Source: Comamonadaceae bacterium (lineage in GTDB: Bacteria; Pseudomonadota; Gammaproteobacteria; Burkholderiales; Burkholderiaceae_C). Taken from it: a stretch of DNA of 17,863 nt. The position numbers were made by a program, and so were the translations under genes. Location of the stretch: the NCBI GenBank assembly GCA_947461325.1, contig CANHLD010000016.1:1-17863 (forward strand), written 5' to 3'. Of this stretch, positions 14,483-17,863 are shown piece by piece (the first letter of the stretch is position 1; each line of letters begins with the position of its first letter). The notes below the pieces were generated by a model, which ran no database searches, had not been told where the DNA came from, and worked only from the letters and a program-made list of their open reading frames with translations.

Positions 14483-15159
14483 CCGCCAGCCCGTCCGACA
14501 CCGGATTGGGCTATTTGGTCAAACATCAAAGCATCGCCATTGACGGTGGCGCTTCACTGAACATACGTTCACTACTCGATTTACAACAATTCCATGACCC
14601 GCTAGGTATCGCCCTGGCTTTAGGCGTTTCCTCAGCCACTTGGCCTTTGTTCGGCTTGGTGTGGCCATCGGCTCGCAAAATGGCCGATGTGATGCAAACT
14701 TGGCCAATCGCCAATCTTCGAATTCTTGAAATTGGTTGCGGCTTGGGCTTGGCGAGTCTAGTGATTCACCGGCGACTCGGTACTGTCACCGCCTCCGACT
14801 ATCACCCTTATACAGAACGATTCTTGAATGCCAATTTGCTGCTCAACGACATGCACACCTTGCCATATATCAGCGGGCATTGGGAGCGCGCCAATCCGCT
14901 CTTGGGTGAGTTTGATCTGATCATTGGCAGCGATGTGCTGTATGAACGTGATCATCCACAACAACTCGCGGGATTTATTCAACGACATGCTGCGCCCCAT
15001 GCGAAAGTGTTGATCATTGACCCGAACCGCAGTAACCGCGCGCCATTTCACAAAGCCATGCACCATAACGGTTTTGTCATGACACAAACGGATTTGCACA
15101 CCCCTTTGAGCGATGACACGCCCTACCGCGGGCGGATGCTGAGTTATCAACGCGACTGA
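14479..15159 (+). CDS. Class I SAM-dependent methyltransferase, family-16 (FAM86/METTL21)-like
   Basis: A 226-residue class I methyltransferase. Motif I is ILEIGCGLGLASLV (82-95), the acidic residue after strand 2 is in ASDYHP (Asp107), and the post-II region is FDLIIGSDVLYERDHP (145-160). The upstream GLVWPSARKMADVM resembles the tryptophan-containing segment (VWP.A..L) of methyltransferase family 16, whose studied members methylate lysines in proteins, including translation factors and chaperones. The start is probably TTG 14479, overlapping the infA TGA as TTGA; no ATG occurs before Met68, which is already near motif I, so a non-ATG start is needed. The overlap implies translation coupled to infA. 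The substrate is unknown; IF-1 or another translation protein is only a guess. Confidence 0.83.
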   Translation: MTASPSDTGLGYLVKHQSIAIDGGASLNIRSLLDLQQFHDPLGIALALGVSSATWPLFGLVWPSARKMADVMQTWPIANLRILEIGCGLGLASLVIHRRLGTVTASDYHPYTERFLNANLLLNDMHTLPYISGHWERANPLLGEFDLIIGSDVLYERDHPQQLAGFIQRHAAPHAKVLIIDPNRSNRAPFHKAMHHNGFVMTQTDLHTPLSDDTPYRGRMLSYQRD

Positions 15160-15191
15160 TTTTCTCGCCCGCATGGGTTACATTGCGGCGC

Positions 15192-16580
15192 ATGAACGAT
15201 CAGCATTTCATGCAACTGGCTCTGGCTCAGGCACACACGGCGGCCGTGGCAGGCGAAGTGCCGGTCGGTGCGGTGTTGGTGCGAAACGGAGAGGTATTGG
15301 CACAAGCCCACAACGCTCCCGTGTCTTTGCATGACCCAAGCGCCCATGCTGAAGTGTTGGTCATGCGGGAAGCCGCCCGCTTACTGGGCAATTACCGACT
15401 TGACGATTGCACCCTGTATGTCACGTTGGAGCCTTGCACCATGTGTGCTGGTGCCATGCTAAATGCAAGATTGCGTAAAGTGGTTTGGGGTGCAGCCGAG
15501 CCCAAAACCGGTGCGGCTGGTTCGGTGCACAACGTCTTTGCCCAAGCACAGTTGAATCACCAAACCGTTAACTTAGGCGGTGTGATGTCGGATGAATGTG
15601 CAAAACCCTTGCAAACATTTTTCAATAAACAACGGGCTGCACAAAAATCACGGGCCATGGCTACTCGCTTGCGCGACGATGCCGTACGAACGTATGAAAG
15701 TGCTTTTGATGGGTTGCCTGATTACCCGTGGCAACCGAACTACATCAGTGAATTGCCTTCACTGAATGGCCTGCGCATGCATTACTTGGACGAGGGCCCC
15801 GCTGATGCTGAAGTGACTTGGCTGTGTTTGCATGGCAACCCTGCATGGAGTTATCTTTACAGGCACATGATCCCCGTCTTTTTGGCGGCCGGTCACCGCG
15901 TGGTGGCGCCCGACATGCCGGGTTTCGGCAAAAGCGATAAACCGAAAAAAGACAGCGCACACACTTTTGAGTGGCACCGTCAGGTGTTGCTCGAATTCAT
16001 TGAAGCGCTTGATTTGCGCAACATACATCTGGTGGTGCAAGATTGGGGTGGCATTCTTGGTCTGACCTTGCCCATGGCGCAACCCTGGCGCTATGAGTCT
16101 CTGTTGGTGATGAACACACTGATTGCAACAGGCGAGCAGCCCTTAAGCCAGGGCTTTCTGGCTTGGAAGCAGATGTGCGCAGACAAACCACTGTTTGATG
16201 TGGGCAAGTTGTTTGCTCGCGGCAATCCGCAGATGAGCACTGATGAATGCGCCGCGTACAACGTGCCGTTTCCAGACGCAGGACACCGTGCAGCTTTGCG
16301 GGCTTTTCCTGCCATGGTGCCGTCATCTTTGGACAGCCCGGGGGCCGAGATTTCCCGCCAAGCCGCTGCGTTTTTTAAAAAGCAGTGGCAAGGGCGCAGC
16401 TTGATGTTTATCGGCCAGCAAGACCCGGTGTTGGGTGAATCCGTGATGCGCGAATTGCACGCCAGCATCCGTGCTTGCCCGCCACCTGTTTTGCTGCCAC
16501 ATGCCGGCCATTTTGTGCAAGAGCATGGCCGTGATGTTGCGCGGCAAGCATTGCACTGCTTTCATCCGCACACACAGTAA
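15192..16580 (+). CDS. tadA: Fusion of tRNA adenosine deaminase TadA with a haloalkane dehalogenase-like alpha/beta hydrolase
   Basis: One uninterrupted 462-residue frame. Residues 1-155 are a full TadA, which converts A34 to inosine in tRNA-Arg(ACG): zinc-site His52 and catalytic Glu54 in HAE, Cys82 and Cys85 in PCTMC, and the family C-terminus with DECAKPLQTFF. From Met156 a complete alpha/beta hydrolase follows, closely resembling haloalkane dehalogenase subfamily I (DhlA): YLDEG, HGNPAWSYLYR, nucleophile Asp284 and halide-binding Trp285 in VVQDWGG, second halide-site Trp325 in GFLAWK, acid Asp411 in GQQDPVLG and His440 in AGHFVQEHG. All five catalytic positions are kept. No stop separates the parts. 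The ATG at 15192 is the TadA start (an open frame a few codons earlier lacks ATG). Real halide activity is not shown; related proteins can have other substrates. Confidence 0.92.
   Translation: MNDQHFMQLALAQAHTAAVAGEVPVGAVLVRNGEVLAQAHNAPVSLHDPSAHAEVLVMREAARLLGNYRLDDCTLYVTLEPCTMCAGAMLNARLRKVVWGAAEPKTGAAGSVHNVFAQAQLNHQTVNLGGVMSDECAKPLQTFFNKQRAAQKSRAMATRLRDDAVRTYESAFDGLPDYPWQPNYISELPSLNGLRMHYLDEGPADAEVTWLCLHGNPAWSYLYRHMIPVFLAAGHRVVAPDMPGFGKSDKPKKDSAHTFEWHRQVLLEFIEALDLRNIHLVVQDWGGILGLTLPMAQPWRYESLLVMNTLIATGEQPLSQGFLAWKQMCADKPLFDVGKLFARGNPQMSTDECAAYNVPFPDAGHRAALRAFPAMVPSSLDSPGAEISRQAAAFFKKQWQGRSLMFIGQQDPVLGESVMRELHASIRACPPPVLLPHAGHFVQEHGRDVARQALHCFHPHTQ
15657..16580 (+). other. Haloalkane dehalogenase-like domain with its own possible start (Met156 of the fusion)
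   Basis: An ATG at 15657 lies exactly at the boundary between the TadA and hydrolase parts, and MATRLRDDAVRTYESAFDG lines up with the natural N-terminus of DhlA-type enzymes. It could serve as an internal start giving a free 307-residue enzyme. However, I see no good Shine-Dalgarno before it (the preceding bases are CACGGGCC), so a fused product or both forms are possible. Confidence 0.55.
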
Positions 16581-16583
16581 GTT

Positions 16584-16612
16584 TTGACGTGATTACAACG
16601 GCTTGGTTTGAT
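16584..16612 (+). promoter_or_regulatory. Candidate promoter of ldcA
   Basis: In the 63-bp gap before ldcA, TTGACG (16584-16589), a 17-bp spacer and TTTGAT (16607-16612) form a reasonable sigma-70 promoter. The transcript would start near 16619, about 25 bp before the ATG. Confidence 0.4.
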
Positions 16613-16643
16613 TTTCTTTGACACAAAGGGTGGTTCATCTTTC

Positions 16644-17567
16644 ATGCACATTTATATTTATTCACCATCGGGCGCAGTGCGCGACAAGGCTGCTTTGCGA
16701 CGTGCGGTCAAACACTTGGGTCGACTGGGCCATGATGTCGAGCTTGACCCGGATGCACTCAGCACCAAGCAGCGTTTTGCAGGCGACGATCAAGCGCGGG
16801 TGTTGTCCATTGCACGTGCAGCCGCCAGTGGCGCTGACATAGCCATGCCCACACGCGGTGGCTATGGCATCACCCGATTGATGAAGCACTTGCCCTACAA
16901 AGCCATTGCCAGCTCCATCAAGCAAGGTATGCGGTGGGTGGGTCACAGCGACTTCACGGCGCTGCAAATGGGTGTCTTGGCAAAGACCGGCGTCATCACC
17001 TGGGCCGGTCCTCATGCCTGTGCAGATTTTGGGGCACAGGAGGTGGACGAGATCATGCAAGACTGTTTTGACGACATGGCCCAGGGCAGGGGAGAAGGTG
17101 CCGGTTGGCGCTTGCCCGCTTCTGACTTGGCGCACTTACCCAAGCGAACCATGCTGGCTGAAGACGCCAAGTTATGGGGCGGCAATTTGAGTGTGCTGTG
17201 CAGTTTGATCGGCACGCCTTTCCTTCCGGCGGTAGAGAAGGGCGTGTTGTTTTTGGAAGATGTGGCCGAACACCCTTACCGTATTGAACGCATGTTGACG
17301 CAATTGTTAAATACTGGCGTACTGGCCAAACAACAAGCCATTGTGTTGGGGCAGTTCACCGATTACAAATTGACAAAGCATGACCAAGGCTACAAGCTCG
17401 AGACGGTAGTGAGTTGGTTGCGCGACCACGTGAAGGTGCCGGTGTTGACTGGTTTGCCCTTTGGGCATGTGCCGACCAAGGTTTGCTTGCCGGTGGGCCA
17501 AGTGGTCAATCTATTGCGTGAAGACCGCGAAGCATTTTTGCTGTGGGCGCATCAAGCGCATGACTGA
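16644..17567 (+). CDS. ldcA: LD-carboxypeptidase (peptidase S66 family)
   Basis: S66 peptidases cut the bond between meso-diaminopimelate and terminal D-alanine in muropeptides, in cytoplasmic murein recycling; related MccF enzymes degrade microcin C-type antibiotics. The 307-residue product keeps the triad: Ser102 in VGHSDFTAL, Glu205 in FLEDVAEHPYRIERML, and His275 in GLPFGHVPTK. TRGGYGITRLM (70-80) is the usual preceding motif. No signal peptide is seen, consistent with a cytoplasmic enzyme. I use ATG 16644 (MHIYIYSPSGAV); the frame opens at a TTG 12 codons earlier, which is not family-like. It lies 63 bp after the TadA fusion with a plausible promoter of its own. Confidence 0.93.
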   Translation: MHIYIYSPSGAVRDKAALRRAVKHLGRLGHDVELDPDALSTKQRFAGDDQARVLSIARAAASGADIAMPTRGGYGITRLMKHLPYKAIASSIKQGMRWVGHSDFTALQMGVLAKTGVITWAGPHACADFGAQEVDEIMQDCFDDMAQGRGEGAGWRLPASDLAHLPKRTMLAEDAKLWGGNLSVLCSLIGTPFLPAVEKGVLFLEDVAEHPYRIERMLTQLLNTGVLAKQQAIVLGQFTDYKLTKHDQGYKLETVVSWLRDHVKVPVLTGLPFGHVPTKVCLPVGQVVNLLREDREAFLLWAHQAHD

Positions 17568-17636
17568 CCTTTGGTTGGCATTAGCGGACGTTCTCAAGCC
17601 AAGACTTTGTTGTCTTCATGGTATTGATGTCCTTCA

Positions 17637-17688
17637 TTAACTGATGTGCTCACGTCTAGGCTTCGTTGTTTTAACTGATGTGCTCACG
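17637..17688 (+). repeat. Two 18-bp direct repeats
   Basis: TTAACTGATGTGCTCACG occurs identically at 17637-17654 and 17671-17688, a period of 34 bp with 16 bp between. The second copy runs straight into the 36-bp dispersed repeat unit. A degenerate relative (ATTGATGTCCTTCA, 17623-17636) lies just before the first. Confidence 0.85.
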
Positions 17689-17711
17689 CCAAGCCGGGAC
17701 GGTCGCCGCTC
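17676..17711 (+). repeat. Dispersed intergenic repeat, copy 2 (36 bp)
   Basis: These bases match the reverse complement of 11932-11967 at 32 of 36 positions, with perfect blocks at both ends (16 and 12 bases) and all four differences in the middle. The two copies are 5.7 kb apart, in opposite orientation, each downstream of a gene. Confidence 0.8.
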
Positions 17712-17762
17712 CAAGCGTGCCTTCAAACGACAAGAGCAGCAAAGCCAACCAAATACGGGCTC

Positions 17763-17768
17763 TACAAT
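17763..17768 (+). promoter_or_regulatory. Candidate -10 element of the aldehyde dehydrogenase-like gene
   Basis: TACAAT lies 33 bp before the ATG at 17802, giving a predicted start near 17775. No good -35 is visible at the right distance. Confidence 0.3.
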
Positions 17769-17801
17769 GGCTTTAGCCTGTAAACAACCTTTGAATTTCA
17801 C

Positions 17802-17863
17802 ATGATCAGCTACACCCAACACTACATCAACGGCCAATGGCAAGAAGCCACATCCAAAGACCA
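17802..17863 (+). CDS. Start of an aldehyde dehydrogenase-like gene (3' part outside the window)
   Basis: Only about 20 codons are present: MISYTQHYINGQWQEATSKD, running off the end in an open frame. The pattern HYINGQW followed by a few polar residues is the usual opening of NAD(P)-dependent aldehyde dehydrogenases (FYI-x-G-x-W). The catalytic Cys and Glu lie beyond the window, so subfamily and substrate cannot be judged. No clear Shine-Dalgarno precedes the ATG. Confidence 0.68.
   Translation, partial: MISYTQHYINGQWQEATSKD

Larger units (their letters stand above)
17568..17801. other. Intergenic region with repeats downstream of ldcA
   Basis: No gene is supported in these 234 bp. After the ldcA stop there is a weak hairpin AAGAC-TTTGTT-GTCTT (17601-17616) without a T-run, then two 18-bp direct repeats, then the second copy of the 36-bp dispersed repeat, and finally TACAAT (17763-17768), a possible -10 element 33 bp before the next ATG. 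Confidence 0.6.

Noticed and set aside
17637..17711. CRISPR array
   Set aside because: Only two exact 18-bp repeats with a 16-bp spacer, one related sequence 5.7 kb away, and no cas genes; unit and spacer lengths do not fit.

Overview
The window is 17.9 kb of gene-dense bacterial chromosome carrying mostly housekeeping genes. Gene content and order (hisZ-purA, smpB facing ratA-rnfH, guaB-guaA, a csp gene followed by a second-type infA, tadA, ldcA) and the protein sequences suggest a betaproteobacterium of the order Burkholderiales, probably Comamonadaceae-like. This is inferred from family knowledge, not from a database search. There is no prophage, insertion sequence, CRISPR array, tRNA or rRNA that I can support.

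Layout: (1) 2-3949, plus strand: the 3' part of hisZ, then purA, an uncharacterised phosphoribosyltransferase and a metC-type PLP enzyme, tightly packed as an apparent operon. (2) 3946-5672, minus strand: tesA (probably exported esterase) and mnmH (tRNA 2-selenouridine synthase), joined by a TGATG stop/start overlap; mnmH overlaps the end of metC tail to tail. (3) 5676-6353, plus: a YbbA/LolD-like ABC ATPase with no permease gene beside it, starting only 3 bp from the divergent tesA start. (4) 6356-7664: smpB (minus) divergent from ratA-rnfH (plus). (5) 7766-10926: guaB and guaA, the two steps from IMP to GMP; with purA, the window holds the IMP branch point to both AMP and GMP. (6) 10935-11834: an LpxO/aspartyl-hydroxylase-like membrane dioxygenase directly behind guaA. 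(7) 11835-12042: a structured intergenic region with a candidate metY terminator, an inverted repeat and one copy of a dispersed repeat. (8) 12043-13796, minus: a CoA-binding protein gene and metY. (9) 13996-15159, plus: a cold-shock gene with a long leader, infA, and a family-16-like methyltransferase whose TTG start overlaps the infA stop. (10) 15192-17567: a single open frame fusing TadA to a complete haloalkane dehalogenase-like domain, then ldcA. (11) 17568-17801: intergenic region with 18-bp direct repeats and a second copy of the dispersed repeat; (12) 17802-end: the first codons of an aldehyde dehydrogenase-like gene.

The most unusual points are the TadA-dehalogenase fusion, the intergenic repeat family (a 13-bp core found three times, within a 36-bp unit found twice), the coupling of infA to a putative protein methyltransferase, the near-zero gap between the divergent tesA and ybbA starts, and the lone YbbA ATPase. 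I see no obviously new multi-gene system such as a defence or biosynthetic cluster.
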